Program-made: the position numbers and the translations under genes | Notes under the pieces: model-generated | What the model was told of the DNA's origin: nothing | The model's input: the letters and a program-made list of their open reading frames with translations, nothing else | Databases searched by the model: none | In this document: one piece after another, positions 24,254 through 33,476 of the stretch | Layout: each line of letters begins with the position of its first letter | How positions within the stretch are numbered: the stretch's first letter is position 1 | DNA from: Acidobacteriota bacterium | Lineage (GTDB): Bacteria > Acidobacteriota > Blastocatellia > Pyrinomonadales > Pyrinomonadaceae | Assembly: GCA_018269005.1 (NCBI GenBank) | Contig: JAFDVK010000052.1 | Coordinates: 62,001-126,000 of the forward strand | Length of the DNA: 64,000 nucleotides | Direction of reading: 5' to 3'

Positions 24254-25354
24254 ATGCCCTTTTCCTCAACAGCATCAGGACAGACGGTCAAATCGCTCGG
24301 CGCAGGCGATCTGATCGACCGGACGATCCGGCTTTATCGCCGGAATTTCGTTGTGTTTATGCTGATAGCTGCGCCGCCTGTGGTTGTCGGCACGCTTCTC
24401 GCCCTCGGTTGGTCGCTGCTCACGCGAACTGTCATCTTTCCCGATGCTGCAGTTGCCTCGTCGGACACTGCGACCTACTACGTCACGCTCGTTGCCGGAA
24501 CCGTAAATGTTTGGTTCGTTGAGATCGTCGCAACCCTAATTGTAATGGGCGGGGCTTCGCGAAACTTCGTCCGGAATCTGCTTTTTGATGAACCGATATC
24601 GTTTCGACAAACTTACGCAAACTGTACGTCGCGGATCTGGAGCCTTTTGACCGCTTCGGTGCTGATCACGATAAGTGTTGTCATTGTTGGCGTTATCTCG
24701 CTTTATGTCGGATTGTTCGCCGTGTCTATTCCGGTCTTCCTTTTAGGCTATTTGCTCTCGGGAATCCCGCCGCTTGCCGTGGCCGTCTGTGTTGTTGTGG
24801 GCCTTGCGATCATTTATGGAATCCTTTGGCTGACGCTGCTTATCGTCTCGCGCGTGGCATTCGTTCCGCAGGCGATACTGGTCGAAGGGCTTGGCGTAGG
24901 GGCGGCGTTCGGCCGCAGCTCTTCCTTTTCGACCTGGAGCGTTCGGCGATTGATGGCGTTGCTCGTCTTTACTACGGTCGTTACCATTGCCGCTCTTGCG
25001 ATCCTCTATGTGCCGATCGCATGGTTTGCCTGGGCGAATGGCGTGGAACTCACCGATGGTGCGATCCTGCCGCTTTGGGTTTCGGTCCTTTATTCGCTGA
25101 TCGGCCAGCTTTGCTTTATGCTCCTTTCCCCGATCTGGATGATCGGCCTTTCGCTGCTTTACGTCGATACGCGGATCCAGAGCGAAGCATACGATATAGA
25201 ACTCCTCGCGACCAGGCGGCTTGGCGAGATCCCTGATCTGCCGCCGGACTATTTCAATCCGCTTCAGCCGGCGCTCGGACACACGAAGAATCGGACCACT
25301 GCTTTGGTGCAACCCGACAATGCCGCATCGCACTCAATGCTTGGACTCGAATGA
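24254..25354 (+). CDS. Polytopic membrane protein, first gene of the DUF4129-MoxR operon
   Basis: 366 residues with about six transmembrane helices between residues 30 and 300 and a hydrophilic tail. The opening 'LGAGDLIDRTIRLYRRNF' is the usual start of YciC/glycerophosphodiesterase-membrane-domain-like proteins, which often sit beside DUF4129 genes. The function is unknown. Its TGA overlaps the ATG of the next gene (ATGA), so translation is coupled. Confidence 0.82.
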   Translation: MPFSSTASGQTVKSLGAGDLIDRTIRLYRRNFVVFMLIAAPPVVVGTLLALGWSLLTRTVIFPDAAVASSDTATYYVTLVAGTVNVWFVEIVATLIVMGGASRNFVRNLLFDEPISFRQTYANCTSRIWSLLTASVLITISVVIVGVISLYVGLFAVSIPVFLLGYLLSGIPPLAVAVCVVVGLAIIYGILWLTLLIVSRVAFVPQAILVEGLGVGAAFGRSSSFSTWSVRRLMALLVFTTVVTIAALAILYVPIAWFAWANGVELTDGAILPLWVSVLYSLIGQLCFMLLSPIWMIGLSLLYVDTRIQSEAYDIELLATRRLGEIPDLPPDYFNPLQPALGHTKNRTTALVQPDNAASHSMLGLE

Positions 25355-26391
25355 GATATAGGACGCTCATCTTTTCGATACTGCTTTCGATCTGCTTTGT
25401 TGCCGGTGCTTCAGCGGCCACACTCAGCGACTATGCGGATAGAGTTCGCCTTGCGCGCTCTGCGGCAGGCGATTTGCAAAAAGCTCTCGCATCCGGGCCG
25501 GTCACGGGCGAGGTGGAAGGCCGGCTTCTTGGCATGATCGAAAACGCCCTTCCCCTGACGGAAAAGATCGAGATGGGCGGCACGACGGTCCAGACGGATT
25601 ATAAATGGCTTCACACCGACATCCAACGGTATCGCGATGAAACGGATGCGGAGCACCGACGCAAAATTGTGGATTCAATTTCCGCCCGGCTGCAGGCCAT
25701 CGAAGACAGCGTTTCGGAACTCGTTGGCGCTAATCAGTCCGACCCTACGAAAGATCTTGACAAGGACGCGCTCGGAAAGATCCTGCAACGTGAAGAGTAC
25801 AAGATCGCCGAACCGCAGGAATCGCCGCTGACGAGGCTTTTTCAGCGGATTCTCGACTGGCTTTTCAGAGAATATCCGCGGGCCGCACCGCAGCCGATCG
25901 AATTGACCGGAATGCCGAATCTTGCGACGCTTCTGCAGATCATCTTGTTTCTTTTGATCGCGGCCGGACTTGGATTCATCGGCTACAAACTTGTTCCGCA
26001 CTTTATACCAAAGTTCAGAAAAGAAAGTTCACGAAGGCGAGAGCGGATCGTTCTTGGTGAGGTCATCGACTCCGAAACGACCTCGCACGATCTTTTTTCC
26101 GATGCGCAAGAACTTGCTCGCTCCGGCCAGCTGACGCTTGCCATCCGAAAGGCATACATCGCCGTTCTCTGCGGCCTCGAGGACCGGCGGCTTCTAAAGC
26201 TCGTAAAGCATAAGACAAATCGGGATTATCTGTTCGAACTGCGAAAACGCGAGGATATCGTCAGGGAGATGAGCAGCATCACCCGCGAATTCGAAACTCA
26301 TTGGTACGGAGCGAAAGAATCGACCCCGGAGGACTGGGAACACGTTGCGTCCCTTTATCAACAAACTCTCGCAAAGGCAGAGCGGTCATAG
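25351..26391 (+). CDS. DUF4129-domain membrane protein
   Basis: 346 residues. A signal peptide (ending ASAA) is followed by a helical extracytoplasmic region to about residue 180, one transmembrane helix (about 192-212) and a cytoplasmic DUF4129 tail: LARSGQLTLAIRKAYIAVL, 'RLLKLVKHKTNRDYLFELR', 'FETHWYGAKESTPEDWEH'. DUF4129 proteins occur with MoxR ATPases, DUF58 and DUF4350 genes. The role is unknown but probably belongs to envelope assembly or stress. The stop directly abuts the next start (TAG/ATG). Confidence 0.88.
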   Translation: MRYRTLIFSILLSICFVAGASAATLSDYADRVRLARSAAGDLQKALASGPVTGEVEGRLLGMIENALPLTEKIEMGGTTVQTDYKWLHTDIQRYRDETDAEHRRKIVDSISARLQAIEDSVSELVGANQSDPTKDLDKDALGKILQREEYKIAEPQESPLTRLFQRILDWLFREYPRAAPQPIELTGMPNLATLLQIILFLLIAAGLGFIGYKLVPHFIPKFRKESSRRRERIVLGEVIDSETTSHDLFSDAQELARSGQLTLAIRKAYIAVLCGLEDRRLLKLVKHKTNRDYLFELRKREDIVREMSSITREFETHWYGAKESTPEDWEHVASLYQQTLAKAERS

Positions 26392-27750
26392 ATGAAACAA
26401 AAGGTCATCCTCATTCTAGGTTTCGTTCTTATGCTCGGGCTGCTCGTGGCTCTGAATGCCTTGTCCGTTCAGCAAAAGACGGATGTCCGGGACAGTGAGT
26501 TGAACCCGAACCGCACGACGTTCAATACAGATTCGACAGGATTCCATGCATTTTATACCTTGCTTGCAGAAACTGGGCGAAAGCCGAGCCGCTGGCAGCA
26601 AAAGACCAGCGCGCTCGATGCACGCGGCGGCCCGACGACGTTTGTGATTGTCGGCCCGTTGAAAAAGGAGATGACCGAGTCCGAACGCCGTGAGATCCTT
26701 CGTTGGGTATCGAACGGCGGGAAACTCGTAGTCATAGACCGGAATCCGAATTCCGTATTCTTGACAAGCGACGGCGGTACTGCGATCGAGATCGATCCGC
26801 TTCGGCCCGGCTTTCCGATCTTCGATGAAAAGGCTTTCAAGGAACCTACCAAGGACATCGCGCCCGGCGTTCCGGTCCAGCCGACGGTCTATACTGCCGG
26901 TGTCGGGGCCGTACAGGCTTCGCGGTTCGGCAGCTATGTCGATTGGCCGGCACCAAAGTCGGAGAAGACCGAGGATGATTCAACTCGGATCGAGGGCGGG
27001 CCGCAGGCCGAACCAACGCCGATCTCACAGATAGACACAAGCGACTACGGGGTGTACTCGGGCGAACCGGTCGCGGACATTAAGACAGACGGCAAAGCGA
27101 TCGTCGTAAGCCGAGCTTACGGCAGCGGCAGGATCGTGATCCTTACGGATCCTTTCGTGCTTTCGAACACCGGGATCTCATTGCTCGACAACGCCCAGCT
27201 TGGAATAAATTTGGTGGCTGCCGGGCCTAACGGCACCATCGCCTTTGACGAGTATCATCACGGCTTCGGAGCGAACGAGAATCGGGTGGCGGAGTATTTC
27301 AAGGGAACGCCCGTTGTCGCGATCTTCTTTCAGTCGATCCTGATAGTCGGTGTGATCTTGTTCTCCCAAAGCTGCAGGTTTGCACGTCCTGTGCCGATAA
27401 AAGAGCCGGATCGCCTGACCAAGCTCGAGTATCTCTCGGCAATGGCAGAACTTCAGCGGCGAACCGGTTCTTATGATCTTGCCGTCGAGAACATATACCG
27501 CGAATTCCGGCGCCGTGCCGCACGTCTTGTCGGTGTCGATCCTAAGTCGGTGTCCAACGCAGAACTTGCACGCCTTATCGCCGCACGAGCGGGAAAACAT
27601 CCGGCCGCGGTCGAAGATACGCTCTTGACGGCCGAAGATGTGATGCACGACCTTCATCCGAATCGTGCTGACGCAATGCGGGTCGTCACGGAGATACGCG
27701 AGTTAGAGGCGGCCTTGAATCTCACACGAAGGAAGGCCACCGCAAAATGA
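26392..27750 (+). CDS. DUF4350-domain membrane protein
   Basis: 452 residues. N-terminal membrane helix (6-25), then the DUF4350 opening 'NTDSTGFHAFYTLLAETGR' with 'PLKKEMTESERREILRWVSNGGKLVVIDR'. A second transmembrane helix is at about 310-330, followed by a cytoplasmic helical tail. The fold resembles ABC-type_uncharacterised/GldG-like extracytoplasmic domains. It is the usual partner of DUF4129 and MoxR proteins. ATGA overlap with the following gene. Confidence 0.88.
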   Translation: MKQKVILILGFVLMLGLLVALNALSVQQKTDVRDSELNPNRTTFNTDSTGFHAFYTLLAETGRKPSRWQQKTSALDARGGPTTFVIVGPLKKEMTESERREILRWVSNGGKLVVIDRNPNSVFLTSDGGTAIEIDPLRPGFPIFDEKAFKEPTKDIAPGVPVQPTVYTAGVGAVQASRFGSYVDWPAPKSEKTEDDSTRIEGGPQAEPTPISQIDTSDYGVYSGEPVADIKTDGKAIVVSRAYGSGRIVILTDPFVLSNTGISLLDNAQLGINLVAAGPNGTIAFDEYHHGFGANENRVAEYFKGTPVVAIFFQSILIVGVILFSQSCRFARPVPIKEPDRLTKLEYLSAMAELQRRTGSYDLAVENIYREFRRRAARLVGVDPKSVSNAELARLIAARAGKHPAAVEDTLLTAEDVMHDLHPNRADAMRVVTEIRELEAALNLTRRKATAK

Positions 27751-28499
27751 ATATCGCGGAATTCGCCGTCCTCCTGGTCATTTTTTTGGCTACCAGCATT
27801 GTCGGTGTCGTTACGGGAAGCAACTCGCTTATTACCGTGCCGGCAATGTTCCAATTCCATATCGAACCGCGCGTTGCGGTCGCGACAAATATGTTCGGCC
27901 TCGTCTTTATGACCGCGGGCAGCACGATACCGTTCATACGGCAGAAGACGGTCGACCTCAAAAAGGTCTCGCCGCTATTGATCATTACGGCCATCAGTTC
28001 GGCTCTTGGAGCGATGCTCGTCGGCCGAATTTCCGCCGATGGAATAAAGACTTTGGTGTCCGTTTCGATGATCGCGGTCGCGATATTCATCGTCGTTAAT
28101 CCCGGGAAAGGAACCACGGCCGAAGAAAGGCCGGCAAGCCCCGGCGTCATCGCATACGGCCTTATATTTGCCCTCGGCATTTACGGCGGTCTGTTCAGCG
28201 GCGGTTATGTAACGATCCTCACGGTCGTCCTTGTCGCATTCTTCGGTATGCGATTCTCAGAATCGATCGCAGCCACTAAGCTCGTAAACCTTGTTTCCTC
28301 GGCAATCGCTAGTGTTCTATTTATGTGGCAGGGTTTGGTAGACTACACGCTTGGTATTTGGCTTGCGGCCGCAATGTTCGTTGGCGGTTATGTAGGAGCT
28401 CATTATGCGGCTAGAATGAACGACGTTTGGCTAAAGCGTATCTTTCTCACGGCAGTTTTCCTGCTTGCACTAAAAATAATTTTCGACCTGGTCTTTTGA
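27747..28499 (+). CDS. TauE/SafE-family transporter (putative anion/sulfur exporter)
   Basis: 250 residues with about eight transmembrane helices. The family's repeated glycine-rich motif is present twice: '[15 protein letters not shown]' near the N-terminus and [15 protein letters not shown] in the middle. Members move sulfite, sulfoacetate or other organic anions. Its place inside a DUF4350/MoxR operon is unusual; the overlap with the preceding gene and a 4-bp gap to the next show that it is part of the transcription unit. Confidence 0.9.
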   Translation: MNIAEFAVLLVIFLATSIVGVVTGSNSLITVPAMFQFHIEPRVAVATNMFGLVFMTAGSTIPFIRQKTVDLKKVSPLLIITAISSALGAMLVGRISADGIKTLVSVSMIAVAIFIVVNPGKGTTAEERPASPGVIAYGLIFALGIYGGLFSGGYVTILTVVLVAFFGMRFSESIAATKLVNLVSSAIASVLFMWQGLVDYTLGIWLAAAMFVGGYVGAHYAARMNDVWLKRIFLTAVFLLALKIIFDLVF

Positions 28500-28503
28500 A
28501 CAA

Positions 28504-29457
28504 ATGCTAAATGTAACTCCTCAATTCGTTGCGCATATTCGCCGCGAACTCTCAAAAACGGTCGTCGGCCAGTACGCTGTGATCGAGCAAATACTCATTG
28601 CCATGCTCGCCGAAGGCCACGCTCTTCTCGAAGGCGTTCCGGGCACGGCGAAAACGCTCACGATCAAGACGCTTGCACAGATCCTCGGGTCACAGTATTC
28701 GCGTATTCAATTCACGCCCGATCTGATGCCTTCCGACATCACGGGCACGAACGTGTTCAATATGCGGACGTCGGAATTCAACCTGCGACGCGGGCCGATC
28801 TTTACGGATATTCTCCTTGCGGACGAGGTGAACCGCACGCCGCCGAAAACACAGGCCGCTTTGCTTGAAGCGATGGAGGAACGCCAGACGACCATCGATG
28901 GCGAGCCGTATAAACTCTCGCCGATATTTACCGTTCTTGCGACGGAGAATCCGATCGAGTATGAGGGAACTTATCCATTGCCCGAGGCGCAGCTCGATCG
29001 CTTTTTGATAAAGATCCTGATCGACTATCCTGCTGAAACCGAAGAACAGGAGATCGTCGCACGCTGGGATGCCGGCTTTAACTCGCGTCGGCTCGAAGCC
29101 GTCGATATCGTGCCGCTCGAGGATCCGTCCGCTCTTCAGCAGTGCCGATTCGAGGTTAGAAATATGCGGGCCGAGGCAGGCGTCCAAAAATATATCGTCG
29201 ATATGACCCGCAGAACGCGAAACCACCCGGCAGTCCTTTACGGAGCAAGTCCGAGAGCGTCGATCGCATTGCTGCTTTGCTCGAAAGCGTTGGCCGCGAT
29301 CAGAGAACGCGATTTTCCGACGCCTGATGATGTTCGAGACGTTGCGCTGCCCGTCTTAAGGCACAGGCTTTCTCTGCGTGCGGAAGCCGAACTTGACGGT
29401 GCGACGACCGACAGCGTGATCTCGGATATCCTAACCACGCTCGAAGTGCCACGCTAG
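28504..29457 (+). CDS. MoxR-family AAA+ ATPase
   Basis: 317 residues. Walker A is in EGVPGTAKT, Walker B in '[24 protein letters not shown]', and sensor motifs follow ('[24 protein letters not shown]'). A C-terminal lid domain carries 'SPRASIALL'. MoxR ATPases act as chaperones for metal or protein-complex assembly, normally with a DUF58/VWA partner encoded just downstream. Here the next gene is on the opposite strand, so the DUF58 partner is missing from this site. Confidence 0.95.
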   Translation: MLNVTPQFVAHIRRELSKTVVGQYAVIEQILIAMLAEGHALLEGVPGTAKTLTIKTLAQILGSQYSRIQFTPDLMPSDITGTNVFNMRTSEFNLRRGPIFTDILLADEVNRTPPKTQAALLEAMEERQTTIDGEPYKLSPIFTVLATENPIEYEGTYPLPEAQLDRFLIKILIDYPAETEEQEIVARWDAGFNSRRLEAVDIVPLEDPSALQQCRFEVRNMRAEAGVQKYIVDMTRRTRNHPAVLYGASPRASIALLLCSKALAAIRERDFPTPDDVRDVALPVLRHRLSLRAEAELDGATTDSVISDILTTLEVPR

Positions 29458-29469
29458 GCGGCGCGCAAA

Positions 29470-30939
29470 TTATTCTTCCTCAGTTTTTCCTTTCTTCGCA
29501 GGTTTTGCGGCCGGTGTCTTTTTAGGATCCGCCGCTGAGGCCGCGGGCTTGTCGGTCGCCTTCTCCGGAGGAGCGGTTGCTTTTGGCGTACCGGCAGCAC
29601 CTGCAGGATTCTTCACGGCGGTATTTGCCGCTCCGGTCTTTGGTGTGGGCGTCGCGTCGGGTTCCTGATTCTTTGGAACAGGAACGAGGATGACCCCGCC
29701 CTCGCTCGGCATAAAAACGCTGCCGCCGGGCTGGACGGTAACTCTTTGTCCGGGCGGTGCGATCGCTTCCGGCGGAAGGCCGTTGTTTTGATTAGCTTGC
29801 GGAAACTGCGAACCTGCGAGAGGGCCGGCGGTCGTTCCGCCGAGCGGAGCACCCGCGGGAGGCATCACACCATTGGACCACGCATTGTAACCATCGCCGC
29901 CAGGCGTTGCTCCATTCAAGTAGGGATCTTGAAGGGCATTTGGATCGCCGATCGGCGAGTTCTTGAGCAAGGCTTCTTCTTGTGCGCCTGTGGCAGGATT
30001 TATCGGCTGCACGGGCAGGCTGCCTTCATCGGCTTTCGCCGTTACCGTCGGATCGCTACCTTTCGAATAAGTTGCGTAGATCAGCACGCCGGCAAGCACG
30101 ACGATGCCGCACAATGCGATGAACGCCGTCTGCCAGATATTGTGCTTCTTCGGTGCGGTTGGGATCGAGGCAACACCACCGGATTCAAGGTAAAGTCGGT
30201 CGAGATCTTCGCGGAATGCAGAGGCGGACGCATAGCGTAATTCCGGATCGCGGGCCATGGCCGTTTCGATCACCGGAACGAGTTCCTTATGAGCGTTGTC
30301 GGGCAAAGTGTCTGCGAGGCCATCGGCTACGCCCGGACCGGCAAGCATACGTTTTAGGATCGCCCCAAGAGCGTAAATGTCAGATCTTTTGTCCGCGATC
30401 GGGTATTCATTGCTTTGCTCAGGAGCGAGAAACTCTGAGGAGCGGTCGCGGGGAGCATCGAACGAATCGCCGCCGAAGCCATAGACCTTCGGTGTCGAAG
30501 CGTCGTCAAGAAATACCTTGATCGGCGACAGTTGTCCGTGGATAACACCGCGTTCGTGTGCCGCCTCGACCGCGCGGGCGATACCTCGCGCAACGTCGAG
30601 AGCCCGATCTTGCGGCAGCGGTTGTGCAAGCAGCGAACTCAAAAGCGTCGATTCCGCCGCTTCGTAACCGGCATAAACATTACCGCGTGAATCTTCGCCA
30701 TAATCTTCAAGGCGAAGCACGTTCGGGTGTGAAATGCCGCTCGCGGCCCGAGCACGGTCAAGAAATTTCTTTGTCCAACGGCTATCTACTGAAAATGCGC
30801 GTGGAAGGACCTCGAGTATCAATGGTGTCTCGCGGGATTCGTGCACAGCCCGAAAGATATCCCCCGAATCATTCTCCAGAATGAGCGAATCAATACGATA
30901 CTTATCTGCTACGATCTTTCCGATCAGGTCGCTGGTCAT
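29470..30939 (-). CDS. Membrane pseudokinase of the bacterial Ser/Thr kinase family
   Basis: 489 residues. Residues about 10-255 keep the Hanks-kinase fold ('KYRIDSLI', 'ISHPNVLRLEDYG', LAPEQ at 171-175, 'DKRSDIYALGAILKRML'), but the catalytic residues are gone. The VAIK lysine is Glu43 (LILEVL), HRDLKPxN reads HGQLSPIK (134-141), and DFG reads GFG (154-156). One transmembrane helix (about 270-290) leads to a Pro/Ala/Lys-rich extracytoplasmic tail with glycine-rich 'PPGQRVTVQPGGSVFMP'. It probably binds partners or nucleotides without phosphorylating. It lies downstream of atpE on the same strand; no active kinase is adjacent. Confidence 0.88.
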   Translation of the reverse strand: MTSDLIGKIVADKYRIDSLILENDSGDIFRAVHESRETPLILEVLPRAFSVDSRWTKKFLDRARAASGISHPNVLRLEDYGEDSRGNVYAGYEAAESTLLSSLLAQPLPQDRALDVARGIARAVEAAHERGVIHGQLSPIKVFLDDASTPKVYGFGGDSFDAPRDRSSEFLAPEQSNEYPIADKRSDIYALGAILKRMLAGPGVADGLADTLPDNAHKELVPVIETAMARDPELRYASASAFREDLDRLYLESGGVASIPTAPKKHNIWQTAFIALCGIVVLAGVLIYATYSKGSDPTVTAKADEGSLPVQPINPATGAQEEALLKNSPIGDPNALQDPYLNGATPGGDGYNAWSNGVMPPAGAPLGGTTAGPLAGSQFPQANQNNGLPPEAIAPPGQRVTVQPGGSVFMPSEGGVILVPVPKNQEPDATPTPKTGAANTAVKNPAGAAGTPKATAPPEKATDKPAASAADPKKTPAAKPAKKGKTEEE

Positions 30940-31010
30940 CTTTAATTAGAACGCATTCAAACGTCCCAAGTTGCAAGTAAACACCAAAAACGGTGTGTTT
31001 GCCACAAAAT

Positions 31011-31060
31011 AACACGGCGGCAACCCGTTTGAGATGTCTCTCGGTCGGATGCCGCCGTTC
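31011..31060 (-). terminator. Hairpin downstream of atpE, possible terminator
   Basis: The arms acggcggca and tgccgccgt flank a 30-base loop in the 30940-31098 gap. On the minus strand the 3' arm is followed by 'gttattttg', which is weakly U-rich. It would end the atp transcript before the pseudokinase gene; the large loop makes this uncertain. Confidence 0.4.
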
Positions 31061-31085
31061 TTTGAATTTCGAGCAATACTCGATC

Positions 31086-31111
31086 CGTTAAGCTCTTTTT
31101 AGAGCTTAACG
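31086..31111 (-). promoter_or_regulatory. Perfect 11-bp inverted repeat across the atpE stop codon
   Basis: cgttaagctct (31086-31096), loop tttt, agagcttaacg (31101-31111). The atpE TAA (31101-31099) lies in the loop and arm. With no U-tract following, it may protect the mRNA 3' end or slow ribosomes rather than act as a terminator. Confidence 0.6.
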
Positions 31112-31416
31112 AAGACGACGAGCAGTGCGAAAAGCACGAGTGACTCGATCATGGCGAGGCCGATGATCATAAGCGTCATTACCGAACCCGAAGCACCGGG
31201 ATTACGTGCAGCTCCTTCGGCGGCACGCGAACCGACCAAACCCTGGCCGATACCGGCGAGACCGGCAACGAGGCCGAAACCGAGTCCGGCACCGAGAGCC
31301 TTAGCTGCGGAAACGGTCGATTCGTTGTCGGCGGCACCTGCACCCTGGGCCATTGCTGCCATGCTGAAAAGCGCGATGGCCAGCGTCGCGAAAACAATGT
31401 ATTTAAAGTTCTTCAT
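31099..31416 (-). CDS. atpE: ATP synthase F0 subunit c with N-terminal leader
   Basis: 105 residues, longer than the usual 70-90 because an N-terminal signal-like segment (1-24, ending MAQG) precedes the two-helix hairpin. Helix 1 is glycine-rich (ALGAGLGFGLVAGLAGIGQG), the loop carries AARNPG, and the ion-carrying Glu91 is in helix 2 (AMIESLVLFALL). It forms the rotating ring of the ATP synthase membrane sector. Gln58 and the Ser after Glu91 resemble sodium-type rings, but the Thr and Tyr of that signature are missing, so proton use is more likely. A 250-bp gap separates it from atpB. Confidence 0.95.
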   Translation of the reverse strand: MKNFKYIVFATLAIALFSMAAMAQGAGAADNESTVSAAKALGAGLGFGLVAGLAGIGQGLVGSRAAEGAARNPGASGSVMTLMIIGLAMIESLVLFALLVVFVKL

Positions 31417-31666
31417 TTTTATCTCCTATTTTATGATCCGAAGATATTCGCTATCGGTTCCCGCCGTTCGTTGACAATGTGCAGGGCGTTATTATTTCGC
31501 CTCGCTTCCGGTATGCACTTGATTTTATACTCCTTAGAGTCAAGGCTCCTGTTGCGTGCGGGCATATCATGCTATAAAACGCACATCATTCGCGATCAAG
31601 GGAACGGGTCGCTGTATCTTCAAATATCGAGTGCCCGTCATTTCGAGGGGCAAAACCTAAAAAAAC

Positions 31667-32557
31667 CTACGCGTGAGCTGCCGCCGGCTCCGCATGTTCC
31701 GCATCGTGCTCATGGTCGTCATGCGGTGGATGCGAAACCTCGCCGATATAGATCATCGAGAGCAGAGTGAATACCAGCGTCTGCACGAATGCAACGAAGA
31801 CTCCCAAACCGGTCAAAACCAGCGGCAGGACAAAATGCGTGTACGGCGGGAAGATATTCGTTATCTCCATGTAAACCTTCTCGTCCGAAAACATATTGGC
31901 GAACAATCGAACGCCAAGAGTGAACGGCCGGAAAAAGTTGCTTATCAGTTCTATGCAGAAGATCAGGACCGTGATGACCACAAGGAACCACGGGAGCCTC
32001 GGCCCCGCCAGGTGAGCGATGTGCCGGCCGACGCCGTTCTCCTTTATGCCGACGTAGTTGTAATAAATGAACGACGAAAGGCCGAGAGCGTAAGTTACGT
32101 TCACCGAGGCGGTCGGTGACATAAATAGGGGGAACTGACCCATCAGATTCGAGATCAGGATCAGAACCGCGAATGTCGCAACGACCGGGAAGTATTTCTG
32201 GCCGTGGCTGCCGACGACATTCTCGAGCAGGTCGCGAACGGCAAGATAGCCGGCCTCGAGCGTCAACTGGCCGCCGCCCGGATCATCTTCAGAGAGCTTG
32301 CCCCTGAGCAGATAGATCACGATGACCGAGAGGATACAGGCGATCACGAACATCACCGTGTACCACGGAATGGCCGTTTCGGGGCTATATGGTGCATTGA
32401 AGACCACTTCAGGCGAAGTGCCAAAATGGGCAAAAAACTTGTCCCAGAGCGGTTTCGTGTATGCGATCTGGAATCTGTAGACCGGTTCGCCCAGATAGTG
32501 GTTTATGAAATCTACGATCAGCGGAGTGTGTTCACCGCCTTCTGCTAAAAGAAACAT
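31667..32557 (-). CDS. atpB: ATP synthase F0 subunit a
   Basis: 296 residues with about six transmembrane helices. The essential arginine is in FTLGVRLFANM, and the preceding 'LGLSSFIYYNYVGIKENGVG' and 'IELISNFFRPF' are typical of subunit a. The C-terminus is rich in His, Glu and Asp (HPPHDDHEHD), a basic-acidic tail of unknown purpose. It forms the proton half-channels beside the c-ring. The gene order atpZ-atpI-atpB-atpE is kept, while F1, b and delta genes are elsewhere. The 250 bp between its stop and atpE (31417-31666) hold no gene and may carry an atpE promoter. Confidence 0.95.
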   Translation of the reverse strand: MFLLAEGGEHTPLIVDFINHYLGEPVYRFQIAYTKPLWDKFFAHFGTSPEVVFNAPYSPETAIPWYTVMFVIACILSVIVIYLLRGKLSEDDPGGGQLTLEAGYLAVRDLLENVVGSHGQKYFPVVATFAVLILISNLMGQFPLFMSPTASVNVTYALGLSSFIYYNYVGIKENGVGRHIAHLAGPRLPWFLVVITVLIFCIELISNFFRPFTLGVRLFANMFSDEKVYMEITNIFPPYTHFVLPLVLTGLGVFVAFVQTLVFTLLSMIYIGEVSHPPHDDHEHDAEHAEPAAAHA

Positions 32558-32559
32558 CG

Positions 32560-32961
32560 CTATTTTCGGCTCTTAAAAATACTAAAAATTCCGTCTATCA
32601 TAACGGCGACAGCAAAGGCTGCCAGCCCGATCAACACCGCTGCGATCGGTAACGCACCTAGGGCGTAAATTCCCAATAGGAAAAGCCCTAACGCAAGATA
32701 CCGCAAGATGAAACGCGCGGCCGGAAATACAGACTTCCTGCCCTCGGCCCAGTCGGCAAAAAGGCCTTTTGTCGAACTTTCGAGCCAAACAAAGTTCACG
32801 ACAGACAAAAGCCCGCCGATCACAATGCCAATGCAGAAGCGCACATTTCCAAATATCAATCCCGCGATCGCAGCTATCGCTACGGCAACTGCCATCAGCC
32901 CGTAGATCCTTGTCCGCGAATACTCGCGAATATCACTCTCTGGATCCGTTTGGACGTCCAT
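32560..32961 (-). CDS. atpI: ATP synthase subunit I-like protein
   Basis: 133 residues and four transmembrane helices, without soluble domains. The 'GNVRFCIGIVIGGLLSVVNFVWLESSTKG' helix pair matches the ATP synthase I family placed just upstream of atpB in many genomes. AtpI helps assemble the c-ring. Its stop is 2 bp from the atpB start, so the two are co-transcribed. Confidence 0.85.
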   Translation of the reverse strand: MDVQTDPESDIREYSRTRIYGLMAVAVAIAAIAGLIFGNVRFCIGIVIGGLLSVVNFVWLESSTKGLFADWAEGRKSVFPAARFILRYLALGLFLLGIYALGALPIAAVLIGLAAFAVAVMIDGIFSIFKSRK

Positions 32962-32999
32962 CGCGAAACGGACATTCTAACCCGAAATCATGGGCAAAA

Positions 33000-33476
33000 T
33001 CAAAGACGAAAGGCGTTGTCTTGCGAATCTTGCTGGTCGTACGAGGAAAGGAGCGGATTGACCTTCGGAGAAGTTTTGTTTGGGAAGATGCGGGATGAGA
33101 TGTGAAATAGCTCAAAAAAGCCGATCGCGGCACCGAGAATCACGCCCGCAACAATGCCCCACGGCCTCGTACCCATCAAGAGATCGACGAGCCAACCGAC
33201 AAAAACCATGAACGCGATCGCTCCGGAAAATGCGATTCCGGCCGACCATCCGAGACCGACTCGCCGCACTTCCTCGTCGAGTGACGGCGGCGTAAACGAT
33301 TGTAAAATAAAGGGTTCTTCCGTCGTTTTTGTTTCAGGCTCAAAGAGCGAGAGGGATGTCTCGGGTTCTTGATCGGATGCAGCTTCGGGCCCGATGATCT
33401 GAGTCTGCTCGGCGGATGGGTCTTGCTGGTGCGGTTCTGCGTCCTCTGCGTATGGGTCTTGCCAATTTTCGCTCAT
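33000..33476 (-). CDS. atpZ: AtpZ/AtpI-family protein with acidic N-terminal extension
   Basis: 158 residues. The first 75 are acidic and Gln/Glu/Pro-rich with no clear fold. The second half has two transmembrane helices in the AtpZ pattern: RVGLGWSAGIAFSGAIAFM, 'VGWLVDLLMGTRPWG' and a following helix with GAAIGFFELF. AtpZ with AtpI forms a small magnesium/calcium-linked complex in some bacteria. The ATGA overlap with the upstream GT2 gene couples its translation to a glycosyltransferase. Confidence 0.85.
   Translation of the reverse strand: MSENWQDPYAEDAEPHQQDPSAEQTQIIGPEAASDQEPETSLSLFEPETKTTEEPFILQSFTPPSLDEEVRRVGLGWSAGIAFSGAIAFMVFVGWLVDLLMGTRPWGIVAGVILGAAIGFFELFHISSRIFPNKTSPKVNPLLSSYDQQDSQDNAFRL

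Noticed and set aside
30940-31098. A tRNA or small RNA gene between the pseudokinase and atpE
   Set aside because: No cloverleaf or conserved T-loop sequence is visible; the hairpins present fit 3'-end structures.
31099-31416. Sodium-specific c-ring
   Set aside because: Only part of the sodium signature is present (Gln58, Ser after Glu91); the Thr and Tyr that complete it are Leu and Phe.
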